This document shows, one piece after another, positions 27,101 to 39,312 of a stretch of 64,000 bases of DNA. The notes under the pieces were generated by a model. That model did no database searches. It was not told the origin of the DNA and saw nothing but the letters and a program-made list of their open reading frames with translations. A program made the translations under genes and the position numbers. The stretch is taken from positions 5,586,501-5,650,500 of the forward strand of contig NC_079377.1 in NCBI RefSeq assembly GCF_021018895.1, read 5' to 3'. Position 1 is the first letter of the stretch; the number at the start of each line of letters is the position of its first letter. This stretch comes from Seriola aureovittata. Lineage: Eukaryota; Chordata; Actinopteri; Carangiformes; Carangidae.

Positions 27101-30100
27101 ACTGTAATCGGTGGTATGTTTAAAAACCTGTGTGCCATCATAAAGAAATATTGAACGTAAGATTATTTGTCTCATTGTGTGTAGTGTATGCCCTAGTTAC
27201 TCAGGGAGCAGATGTGATGGTCGGACAGTAAATGAGAATTCTAGGCTACATAATTTATTTTTTGTCTATCATGTAATTGGATTCATCTGTCACTGTCTGT
27301 GGAAAACCTTTTGATCTTTTGTCAAAAGTAAATTAATTACACAACTTTCAGACGATCCTTTGTGGCCTTATTGCTCTTATACAGTACACAGCCTCTAACC
27401 AAAACACACTTCTAAAGCGTCCATAAAAAGAACTGACTGTTGACTATCACTATTTTAATCCAAGTCTTCAAAGTACCAAATTTGCTTATTTGTTATTTTA
27501 GGAGATGAGACCATGATTTTTCCCCGGGTTAAGCAGAGCTCATGCACCGATATCTCCACTCTTCAGCCCATGTTTGTTTGTTAAATCTGTCCTGGCATGC
27601 GCCCAAGCTCAGTGACCATCCTGATGAAGGACGCTCCAATGTGGGAGGATGGATAATAGTCTTCGAAAGTGAAGCCTGTCTTTCAGCTATGACTCTAACT
27701 ACTGACAATTTGATTTTAAGCTGACTTGAAAAGGGCAGCAGCAAATATAAAAAGATATTTCAGGCAGAACTGAGTCACTTCATCTAATTCTCTGGACTTT
27801 CTCTCCTTTGTTGCTCTTCAAGGTACTTATCCCAGGCATCATGGATGAGTCACATCAATAGCATATCAACCTTTGTGGCCCCCAAAATGCAAGTCCACAC
27901 CGAAATTCACTTATTCCCATTTTTTTCCTTCATAACAATGGCTTACTGAACGGCAATGTTTTGGTTGTCGTTGTAACCTGCATTTCATAAACCCACGTTA
28001 TACAACAGGAGAGTGTTCCCTGCATTAAGAAATTGACTTTAACAGGTGAGCACCAAAGCTGCTACAGCAGGGGAAGAACATCATCACCTGGGTAGCTAAC
28101 CGTCACTGTCACATTAACAACAAAACATGTTAACACTGTATTTCTATGCATTCCACATATTAAGATAAAGCATCATTTAACAACCTAGCTACAATGTTAT
28201 ACTCGTATTTAAAGTGCTTCTTAGCTAGTCAGCTAGCTAGCTAACAATGCTAAAAAAAAAAGAAAAGAATGTGAATAAAAACACAATAGACCAACACACA
28301 AACCATGGCTGTGTCCAAAACGTCTTCCTTGCTCACATATATTCTCCTACTGTATCTGCATAACAAACAGTCAATAGTTTAGTCTTCAGCCAGTAGTAGT
28401 AGTAGTGTTCCATAGCAATAACAGGCCTTGTTGACAGCAGATATTTTGCCATGTCATTGCTGGAAAAGCACAGGTGCAACTAATAACATTAATTATGGCT
28501 ATAGTTCATTACAGCAGGGCTCTGCAGTGCATGCTGGCTCACGACTTAGCTTACAGAGACATCATTAGTCTCATTATGTACACCTGTGCTTGTTTTGCTG
28601 TCACAAGTCAAAGGTTTTCTGTGAAAATGCCTATTTCCACATCTATGAAAGATAAATGGTAGGACACTACTTTTCATACAATATATATGTACACAGTAGT
28701 ACATATGTTTGTTATATATACATTTTACATTGCACAAGGTACAAACAGAAAGTGATGCTGGACTCAGTCCATGGCTACATGTTTTCATTGCTCTTTTTTT
28801 TTGTCACTTTACGTCCAGGGTTTCACAATCCACAAATCCATTTTTTCCTTTACAGATACTGAACCCATAACTTAGTGTACCTGCCAGTAATGAATACCAA
28901 TTTGCTAGCAGTGCTTTCATTTTCCCCAAATTAAACCATTTTTAGGATCATTTATCTGTAAAGAAACATAGATTGCTTTAACAATACCTGAGTCAGCGGC
29001 CCGTCATGATAGAATGCAACTGGTAGGAAAACACTGAATTTATTGATGATGTTTCACATGATGGAGGTTTTCTTTTGATTGGTTTCTGCAATGAATTGAG
29101 GATTTGTTTGGAGAATTTTTATTCTGTTTGATCTTTTACAGTGATTATAATCTGAATATTAGGCTCCATGTAAGCATACCTTTTGATAGTTATATCCTGC
29201 TATGTTCATTATAAGCCGGCTTCATCAGCTTATGGTTTATGTTTTTCAGTGAGGGCAGGATGTTCTGTTTAGGAGAGAACATTATCTTCCTGTCTCATCT
29301 ATCAGTGTTTTTAGCAGGACCATAAACTAGCAGTTCCCATCAAAAAATCAGCTTGGATCATCAAACAGCTTGAACTCTTCCAGTGTAATTTTTTTCAACA
29401 GTTAATGAGTCAGTCACCGGCCTGAAATGGTGTCAGACAAATCATTTTCCACATGTATCTGACCTATCCAGTCCGGTAGTGAAACAAAGGTGAACAAAGA
29501 GATGATCAAAAACAAAATGGACTTCAAACAGCCCAGGTCTCCTGTCACATTCTCGTAACTCTCGTAACTGATCAGGGTCCTTTTCGAAGTGTCAGTCAGC
29601 AGGACTAAGCAGCCACATGACATGCTGCTGTAAAGACAATACATTACAATTAGGTGACAGAAGACAGAAAGAAAAAGAGAATATCTGACGTCAAAAATGA
29701 ATGAATACAATCTTTTATCATGAGTGTCAAAACAAAAGTTAACATTTTCCACAATATAAAGGCATTCTTCCTTACATCCAGACCGTCCAAACTTCAGTCC
29801 AGCTTCCTTTTTTTTTTTTTTGGATCTTCAAAATTTCTTTGGCAATTCCACAAGTACACTGGAACAAAAATAGCTCTAACAGAATCACTAATGTGAGAGT
29901 GATGGAACAGAGTAATGGAGCGTTTCACTCTGTGCTAGAATAGTTTCATCTTTGTTATCAAAGTCTCCCAGTGATGTTGTCAGTGTAGGGTCTTTAAGGT
30001 TCTTGCCACAGTCTAACCAACATTTTTATTATGTAAAAGTATCTCAACTTTGTGTATTCCTCAGCTCACCTCCCGACGGACACCCCCTCAATCTCACTTT

Positions 30101-33065
30101 CTTTCTTGTGCCGTCTCCTTTTCTCTTTCCAACACACCATGATAGTGTCTCATAGAAACATTAAGGACTCTGTGGATTTCATCTAGACGAAAGTCTCTCC
30201 TCCCCTGTTTTCATCTGCGGGTTTAGAAGCTTCATTTCAGGCTCTGAGTGACTTCTATTCCTCATCATCCCAGACAGGTCTCTAGGGTCCATCATTCTGT
30301 ATTATTATTGGGATGAGCTAGCAATGTTGCTGCTCAAACATACAACTGGCAATTACAGCAGTGATCACGACGGTGAGAATGATCAGGAGGAATCAGAAGA
30401 GATGGATAGGCCACACTTGTAACATGAATAACAGCTTTTTCTGTGAGACCCACATTACAAAGAACTGTTTAATGAGTATGAAACAACTACAGTAAAACAT
30501 TTATGTGTAAATAATGGTAACATTAACCTCGGTTTCATGGTGAAATAGGCTGTTAAATATTTTTGTCATAGTTTTCATTGATGAGATTCATGGTGAGTGA
30601 GTGACACTGTATTTCATCTATAAACAGAGGTTCATCTATGGAGAGGTGCCCAAGCTGACATAGAGAAGGTTTTTACCCAAAATGTGCCACTTTGTGTTTT
30701 CAAAGTATGCCATGACAAAGTGCTATAAGCTAGGATTTCTTAATAATAATAAATAAGAGAACCAACAATGACATTATAAAAGCGCATAATTAAGGGATTT
30801 GGACATATTGAAGACGTCACAAAACACCACTATAAAAACTCATTAATTGAGAAGGACTCATTCATGCCTCCTGGAAATAAGCTTTTGAGATTAAAAACAA
30901 AAAACATCCAAAATGCTTCCATCTTTTTTCTGAGAGAATTGGCATTACTACGTCTTTGGCTGGGCTTAATGACTTCTCTTGCCTATAGAAAACACAGATG
31001 AAATGGGGTGTTTCATTTCATTGAAGTGTCTTGCAACAGGAGTAGTTACATCATCCCTTTTGATAGAGCTCCTGTGTTCTGTGATAGGCTCTTTGAGAGA
31101 ACAGGATGTCTCACCTACTGTATGTATACTATACTACATGGGCACTGTATTATATAGTTTTGCAGATGATAAAATCCTTAATATTGATGGTTGTCCCATT
31201 AGTAGGGTAGTTAAAAGACGAGGGTTTTGGCATAGGCTACTACTTTATACAGGCTCCATGTGGCCTTGAAATGGCTTTGAAGAAGCTCAGTTGCGAGCAA
31301 TTCATGCTCTAACAACTCTGTCTCTTATGTTTCTCGTCCATTTACAAGTCACCATAGATATGTCCCTAAAGATTTCTAGAGGAGAACTGGAGTATGTGCC
31401 AAAGATGTTCTTGATGTGGAACAGTTAACAAGGTGTGGCTTAGATTTGAGCAGGTTTGTTTTGCAGATCAGCTTCAGTTGATCGGTGGACAAGTACAGAT
31501 TAATTTCAAGACATTTTAGTGCATTGGACTCACTCAAAGTCCAGTGAAACTTAATCTACAGTATATGACTGCTTGAGAGCTTCCATGGTCCTTCAGCACA
31601 AGACCTCTGAGCCATATTTCTATCACATGTAATCCTTGAAAAGTAAAGCCTGAGGGAAACCAGTTGATCTGAAGATGCATCTGGACACTGTGACAGCTCG
31701 AGAAGGGACAATACCAGGAGGACTTGTGCCATCAGATTACATTACTGATGACACATGACACTGTGCTACTGAGTCAAGGCAAAGTCCCATTAGACATAAG
31801 CCAGACATGGACTCAAAGTGCTGCCAGGGTGCACCTGTACTGCAAATAAACCTGGCCAGTCTAAATTATAACTCTGCATAAAAACAAAAAACAGTCATAA
31901 GATGATAAGGTCTGACATAAGAGATGCGCTCCAGAGTCAAACGGCTGAGACATGGGGCAATGTTCCCATTTAGCTGGACCACAGAAAGCAGTCAATAAGC
32001 AGGTAAAAGAAGCAAGAGGGGAGAGCGACAAAATCAATATGGAGAGAGAAAACTGAAAAATGAAGACAATGCTGGCACATGTTCACTAAGGCACAGCCAT
32101 GCCAATACTTCAATGTGTTGTTTATGTCTGACATTTTTTTTAATTCATCTATGTTGTCCATGTGAGAGGGAAAAGAAAATACCACGCACTGCTCTGGAGT
32201 TTTGGTGATAACAGAGAGCCTTTCCATTATCTCCACACAACTCTCTACTTATGTAAATCTCACTCCTCTCCCTTCCTGTGCCTTCTTGTGACGGCTGAGA
32301 GCTATATCTGAAAGACAGCTGGCAGTTTATACCCAACGAGTGAACAAAAATCTGCACAAATTAACTCTGCATTACAATCTGGGCTTATTCTGCTGATTAC
32401 AGGCATTATCGCTGTGGTAAATATAGTTCGACAAATTAGAGGAGGACTCAGGGAAACTCACCATAAGGCTTCACGGAGCATTAGCGTGATTTTAATTACT
32501 GTTTTTATCGCAGTGGAGTCATAGCATTGCATTTTTTCTGTTGACTTGACAGCTTAACTGTTTTTATCTGATGCGGAGCTGCTGGGTAAATAGTGGCCGA
32601 AGTAAGCATCACCATTGATAAGAGGCATCTAATACACTTGGATATAATGGCTTGGAAATGTCTACAGGCATCCTCCACTGCCTATAAAGACACAGCACCC
32701 TGAGGGGTTTCTATTAAATTCATCCCTGACCTTCACCTTCTTGTCACTTTCATAACTGTCATCCTTAAACTCACCCCTGTGCCCAATTAAAGGTTGCAGT
32801 TTGCTCTATTAGCTTGACCGCAGTAGGAGCACTTGAATACTCTTCCTATTATAAACTGATCACAGTGTCCAAAAAATGGCCTTAGGGAAAAATCAGTCAA
32901 CGATTAAACGGCTTGCGTGGTCAAGCAAACACTTGTTAACCTCCTAACCCCTCATTCACATTAAGAAAGAGCATCATCTACGCACCAGCAGCTTCCAGAG
33001 CCGGAATTAATTGAAAGCAGCACAATTTAGGAAAGGAGACGCGCACACGCACTGATGCGCGTGGG

Positions 33066-33135
<70 letters not shown>

Positions 33136-33477
33136 ACACACACAAACACACAAAATCACACACAAAATCACACACAATCCATGCATTTGGCTGGTAGGTA
33201 GCGGCGTGATAAGCCTGGAATTGTTGACTACGCAGTAACATTTTTTTTTACAGATTGTCGGACTCTTTACTTTAAAGTTTAAATGCACAGCGGACTTTGG
33301 TATGCAGCCTGCAGTAGATGGCACGCTCTAGAGACGCGCTCGTGAGAAAAAAAAAAAAAAGCACGAAAACACAAAACAAACCTCCATTTGAGGCGCAGCA
33401 AACAGGAACAGGTTCTACCACAATTTTAAATTTTAAAAATCACCCAGAGCAAATAAGTTTAAACCTGAACTTTACCT
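24123..33477 (-). other. Upstream intron of gabrp or intergenic DNA
   Basis: If the block at 33478 is the first exon, this is a 9.4 kb intron in the 5' UTR; otherwise it is 5' flanking DNA. I see AT-rich sequence and small open frames without recognisable domains. The longest is a 112-codon minus-strand frame at 29414-29752, rich in Leu, Phe and Ser. A tract of CTAG-type repeats is at 28221-28243. Confidence 0.5.
33069..33176. repeat. Long compound (AC)n microsatellite
   Basis: About 30 AC units with two interruptions, followed by CAATCACACACA/CAAAATCACACA variants. It lies 300 bases from the CpG-rich block, and the Cys-Val open frame across it is an artefact. Confidence 0.96.
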
Positions 33478-33792
33478 GTAACTGCCGATCGCCGCGAGCA
33501 TGTCATGTATGTCAGCGCATCCTGTAAAATAAGAGTCCGTAAGGCAAGAGTTTTCCCTCAGATCGGTGTGGTCGTAATCGAGACTTCCATCCAGTTTTGT
33601 TTTAAGGACAAGCACCTGCTGATCCGCGCATACAAATGCCTGCACAAACAACTGGTTGTGCTCTGTCAGCGGATTCTCATTAACCGCTATGGGCTGGACG
33701 CGCCGCTGCGCAATGACGCACGCCATGGACTCGCAGCTGATTTGGAGTCTCCAAAGCTGCCCAAGATGAATGCCCCAAAATGTCTGTCATGA
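33478..33792. other. CpG-rich block with open frames on both strands; candidate first exon or promoter
   Basis: CpG is frequent here, unlike the rest of the window (for example GATCGCCGCGAGC and GACGCGCCGCTGCGC). The minus strand is open for 84 codons from ATG at 33726 and runs straight into a CAG-GTAAAG donor at 33478-33477, correctly placed and oriented for a 5' exon of gabrp. The plus strand is open for 95 codons (33505-33792) and contains a TTTTCCCTCAG acceptor-like site before about 33559. I recognise neither peptide. A CpG-rich segment has few stops by chance, so openness alone is weak evidence. Best reading: 5' non-coding exon and promoter area of gabrp; alternatives are an unrecognised gene on either strand. 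Confidence 0.35.
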
Positions 33793-36700
33793 TGGTGTCT
33801 GCTGTGTGTTACGCTGCCATTGCACAGTATGGGGGAAAATACGTTATTTCATGCCACAACTAAAACCATGAAAGTGTTTTTTTTCTTTCTTTTATCACGA
33901 GACAAAGATTTGCGTCAAGAGGCATTTAGTGAATATTTGTTGTCAAACCCTCAATAGCGATTCCCATCATTCAAATCAAACAGATCATCTTGGAATAATG
34001 TAATAAATACTGACACACAGCAGATGCACTATGTAATCAGTCAATCTCTATTTTGGTACTTTGAAGAAGTCAAGTGACAATAATCCTGTCAGTGCACGTT
34101 TAACGCTTCGCAGCAGCACTTAAAGCTATTGCACTTTCTAACCAGCTTCACAGAAAAACACGTTGCTCCAAAGATTAAGGAAGGGAAGCTCGTACCTACA
34201 GGTTGAGATGGAGGATCTTGGCCTCTTCAGGTGCTGATCTCTGATGGACACAGCTCGACCGCCTTCCCCAGGCCTCACCCTCTTTTCCTCTGCGTGGGTG
34301 CACCCAGAGCCACTTCCATTCAAAACGCCCTTAAGGGACTGAAGGGGGGTCACTCAGGCAGCAGCTGATCCGATCTTAACTAACATGTGCGCCATAACTG
34401 TTGGTTTACTCGCTGTATTGGGGGGGGGGGGCATCCACAGTGGTGACAGAGACCACCATTCAAGTGGGGGGAAGTTAAAGCCCTTCAGCCATTCAGCCAA
34501 ACCCTGAGCAGAACAATGACTCCCCTTCCACACATGGATGTATTGGATTCCACCTCCAGGGAAGCTGCTCTGTAGCTGACCCTGACCTCTGACCTTAGTG
34601 TGGAAGAGGAAAGAAAAAAAAGGTCTTCCCTGTGGGGATCATTAAAGCATTAGCAGGATAGAGCTTTATACCCCACATATTGTATTTTACTGCAAGCCAA
34701 AGAGGCAGAGCTTCACTGATTGAGCTCAAGGAAGGAAAATTATATAAATCAGATTAAATACAACTGTCATGAGATTTTTAAAGATATTGATAATCAGTTA
34801 AATTCAAAATGTTGGCAAGTTTATGGTTTGACAGTAGAGGAAGATTAGTAGATTTTAGCCACCTCATTCCCACATTTTTGAGTAACAGGATGATCATAGA
34901 ATTTTTTTTTTTTTCATAATTTAACCAAACACCTTTAAAAGAAAATAATGAATTGAAAGGGAAGGAAAAGTAATCTCATTTTACTATAAATAAATAAAGG
35001 AAATAACCTATATCTCAGGATATTTAAAAACATTAGAGATGCAGGCAAGAAAACAAGAATAGAATAAAGTAGGGACCCTGTCCTCTTACTAAAGTCAGCT
35101 TCCAGTTAACAGAACATAGCCCTTCATTTGTGTTCCTCACTGTGCAAAAATATGTGCCACCTGCCCCTGTCCTTGTCATGTATATCTTCTGAATATCCTT
35201 GAGGTTACATCAGGGGACCCTCCTCCTGTAATTCTTTATGCATGTGAGAGTTGGGGACAGGTCAGAACTAGAAGGCCATCCAGATCTAAACCTTCTCCTC
35301 CAACGACAAGTCTACTTGTGATGAATCTCCCCCTCATATCTCTCGCTGTCACATTTGAATCCTGCTGGGGTATTTCACCACGTCTACCTGAGCCCTCATT
35401 TATCTGCTGCTACTGCTGCTTTCAAGGAACCATTTCACCCAGGGTTATAGGGCCATGTGCATGTTTTATGCATGATTTATGTGTGCTGTGTTCTCTCGAG
35501 TTCCATCGCTTAGACCTAGGTCACCAGAGAAGACCAGATTAAAGGTGCACCCTGAAACCAAAGCTTTCATGCATTTGTCCAGTGATCTCTTTAGGGTCTC
35601 AAGGGGTCAGTTGTGTGATACATTATTTAGATTCAATGTTAAAAGCTACTTTATATATAGATCTGTTGGAAATATTAATATTTTTCCAAGTGTGGCAGAA
35701 AAGAAAGTCTTGGCCAGTGAGAGTGGTTCTACTGTCTCTCTATGATGTCTAATGTCTCGTCCAATCATCATTTAACATTCGACCACACTGCAAGTACAAT
35801 TTGCTGGGATATTAGCATGGCATGCATTATGCAGTCTTTATGTTCAAACAATTCATTCATTCATTCATTTGAAGAAATAGGTTTCAATCAGTTGTAAGGT
35901 GACCTTGCCCTCCCCATCTGGGTGATGGATTTCATTGCAAAGCCTCATTCATCCACAATTTATTGCACAAGCACAAGAGCGTGGGCTTTGTAGAGCTGGT
36001 GCCATGTTGTCAACCATGGAATTTATTGCTTTTGACTTGGAGAGATGAAGACTTTCATTTAGATTGCAACAATATCTGTACCATTAAAGCATAATTATTT
36101 CTCATAATTCAGGACCATGGAGAGCGAACATTTACCTATTTCAATCTCTATCATCTATTCAAACAGCAGAGACTGGAGTTGTATGAGGGCCCAAATTGTT
36201 CAATATTAAATAAGTTGAAAATTGAATAAAATATCAAAATGAAGCAATAATTCAGCTCAACTCATTATTATGGAATGTTGTTTTATCATTCACTTTCATA
36301 ATTATTATTGGATAACATTTTACTTGATTATAGACATTTTTATTTAAACATACCCTCTCTGCTTATATTTCATAAAGGCTTTCCATGTCAAGTTTTATTT
36401 CATAATGTTATCCACCACCCTCTCACCTTTCAGCCAGTCACATGCTTCCTGCTTCTCCAGGAAGCTCAACAGCTGCTCCCCGAAACAGGATCTGAGTTTA
36501 TTGAGGTAACTTCACATTTAACTTTGGGTTGAGTTTTCAGTGCTACGACGGTGGTTCACTTGTTACCTGTTCGGGTGCAGGTTGACTTAAGAGGATCAGA
36601 TCGAAACCTGTCAAAGAACTACTGACCAATCAGATACCAGGAGAAATTGAGTCATTGTTCCTACAGGATCCTGACAGGAACAAAAGAGTTTACAATCACA

Positions 36701-37796
36701 AACGACAGATAATAACGAGGAGGAGACGGTTTTGTAAGACGGTGGAATTGTTTTGGTGATTGAGTCTTTCCATGTGTCCACTCTGGTTTTAAAACAAAGC
36801 TTCTAACAAATGTAGGGTGAGTTTGTCACATCAAATAAATTCACAATAACTATTATAGCTTCATTTTAACTGAACAAAGATGCTTTCAACCTGACAGGAA
36901 TCCTGACAGTGTTGATGTTTTACCCTCTTCCTCCATCACTGCTGCTCAGAGTAACATGTGGAGACCAGAACTGGGAATGAATACGAAACCCTCTGATGAC
37001 TTTGATTAGAAAAATTATCCGCTCTCTGTTGTATATTTCTCATAATTATAAATGAATATTTCAGTCAGGTTGACCTCATCAGACATGAACTACTTTGTTT
37101 CTTTTCTTTCTCATCACAGTTTTTTTTTTTTTGCTAGTCTTTATAGTTTGTTCATCATCAGACAAAATAGGAAAAATATTCAGTAAGAAGCTAAATGATA
37201 ATTCATTCATTCTTATTTACAATATAGCGTTCAGTCTGACTTTAATCATTGAAAATTATTTCTAGTGTTTCTTTTTCTAGTCATGTGATCATATTGTTTG
37301 CATTTCCTTGAATATTACTTTTGGATGTTGCTAGAACCAAATTTACAAACAGATATCAGCATTTCTTCTCATATCATATTAAGCACTTTATTAATGGTTT
37401 TTAACGATGTTGCTTATAATTAAGAACTCTGCCTATTTCACATGAACGTGCCCATAGCCAGATAGGAAAACCCTGAGTTAACTGAGCCAGTTGATAACCA
37501 GTTTTGTAGTACAGGTTATCCAGGCCAATATTTTAGCCAAATAAGGACAAGTTATCCTCTGTATGTTGAACTTACTTAGTATAGGCCTCAGGTTTAGCCA
37601 TTTAGTTCCTGTTATCTCTCAACAACAATGCCAAAGTAATTCTGAACTAACAAAATAAAGGCTGCTGTTGTAAATGCACTGTTGTAGTACACTGACACAG
37701 TTACTAAGCATGTTTAGCTTTAGAGCCTTAGCTCAACAAAGCTGCTAATGCTACCTATCTATCTGGCTAAGTTAGATCTTCCTGTGAGCTTGGATT
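33793..37796. other. Gene-free stretch
   Basis: No exon or RNA gene recognised. Small features: a run of 12 G at 34420-34431, a short ATTC repeat at about 35849-35870 and AT-rich tracts. The section around 34140-34350 is moderately GC-rich, but shows no supported gene. Confidence 0.5.
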
Positions 37797-39312
37797 AATT
37801 CAATTCAGTTTTATTTATATTGGGCCAAATCATAACATACATTATCTCAAGGTACTTTACACAGTAAGGGGAAGACTTCTTAGTATTATAGAGGAAAAAC
37901 TCAACAGTTCCCACCATGAGCAAACGCTTGGCGACAGTGGAGAGGAAAAACCTTTTAACAGGAAGAAACCAAAACAGACTCAGGGTGGGTGTCTGTCTGC
38001 CTCAACCGGATTGGGCTGAGAGGAGAGAAATGGAGAAGAGAAAAGGGGGGGGCACGAATTGTGGCACCAATTAGTAAAAATAATAATAATATACAATGAA
38101 AAATTATAATGATGCGTGTTGAGTGGCAGTGGCTCTACTCTACTACTTCGCAGTTGTAGACCTGGATCCTGCAGCTCTAGAGTCAGTGATCCCTGCAGGA
38201 TGAAGACATTGAGGGAGGCGATTGAGGGAGAAGACATAAAGTTAATGACATGCATAGTGTGATATAAATGCATAGGGGGAGAGAGAGGGAGAAAGAGAGA
38301 TTTGGGAGAGAAGAAGAGTGCTCAGTGCGTCATGGGAGTTCCCCCAGCAGCCTCGGCCTGTAGCAGCATAACTAAGGGATGGTTCAGAGCTCCCCTGAGA
38401 TAGCCTTAACTATAAGCTTTATCAAAGAGGAAAGTTTTAAGCCTAATCTTAAATGAAGAGAGGGTGTCTGCCTCCCAAACCCAAACTGGAAGCTGCTTCC
38501 ACAGGAGAAGAGCCTGATGGCTGAAAGGCTGTGCCTCCCATTTTAGTCTTAGTAACTCTAGAAACGACAAGTAGGCCTACATTTATAGGAGAAGAGTGTT
38601 CTGTTGGGATAAAAGGGAACCATGAGCTCTTTAGAATATGATGGAGCTTAGTCATTAAGGGCTTTGTTGACGTAAGGAGAAGGATTTTGAATTCCATTCT
38701 GAATTTTACAGGGAGCAGAGAAGCTTATATGGGAGAAATTTGATCTTTTTTTTCAATTCCTGTCATTAGTTGCGCTGCAGCATTCTGGATCAACTGGAAG
38801 CTTTTCCAGTTAGAGTTATCAGGACATCCTGATGATAAGGAATTACAGTAATCCAGTTTAGTTAGTTCTAGACTAGTTTTTCAGCATCCTTTTGGGACAG
38901 GACATTTCTAATTTTAACAATATTGTGCAGGTGGAAGAATGCTGTCCTAGAGACTTGTTTTATGTGTGCGGTAAAAAATTACCCCATGATTCCTTATAGT
39001 AGAACTGGTAATGCCACCCAAACTAACTATATGATTAGATAATGTATTTTTGAGGTGTGTAGGGCCAAGTACAATAACTTCATAGACAAATATAGTTGGG
39101 TGTCATCTGCAGAACAGTGGAAATTTATGTGGTGCTTGCGGATACTATTGCCTAAAAGAAACATATATACGGTGAAAAGTATTGGTCCTAGCACAAAACC
39201 CTGTGGAACGCCATGACACATTTTTGTGTACATGGAGGAGTCATGACATGAACAAAATATAACCCATCCAATAAATATAACTTAAATCAGCTTAGTGTGG
39301 TTCCTTTCATCA
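37797..39312 (-). mobile_element. Decayed 5'-truncated non-LTR retrotransposon (CR1/L2/Rex1-like)
   Basis: On the minus strand, 39233-39027 reads a reverse-transcriptase core: the [13 protein letters not shown] motif, then [11 protein letters not shown]. The catalytic YADD has become SADD, so the enzyme is dead. Frames are broken after this. At 38697-38449 the C-terminal part reappears (EFKILLLT, GLLVV, KMGG.AF motifs). The 3' part (38340-37797) matches by memory the common teleost sequence with TTTTAACAGGAAGAAACC, and it ends in a TTGAATTGAATT-like tail near 37800. The right edge is set by similarity to about 39312. The element lacks the endonuclease part. The clade cannot be fixed without a search. 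Confidence 0.85.

Noticed and set aside
33007..33324. 105-codon minus-strand frame with Cys-Val repeats
   Set aside because: It is produced by the AC microsatellite.
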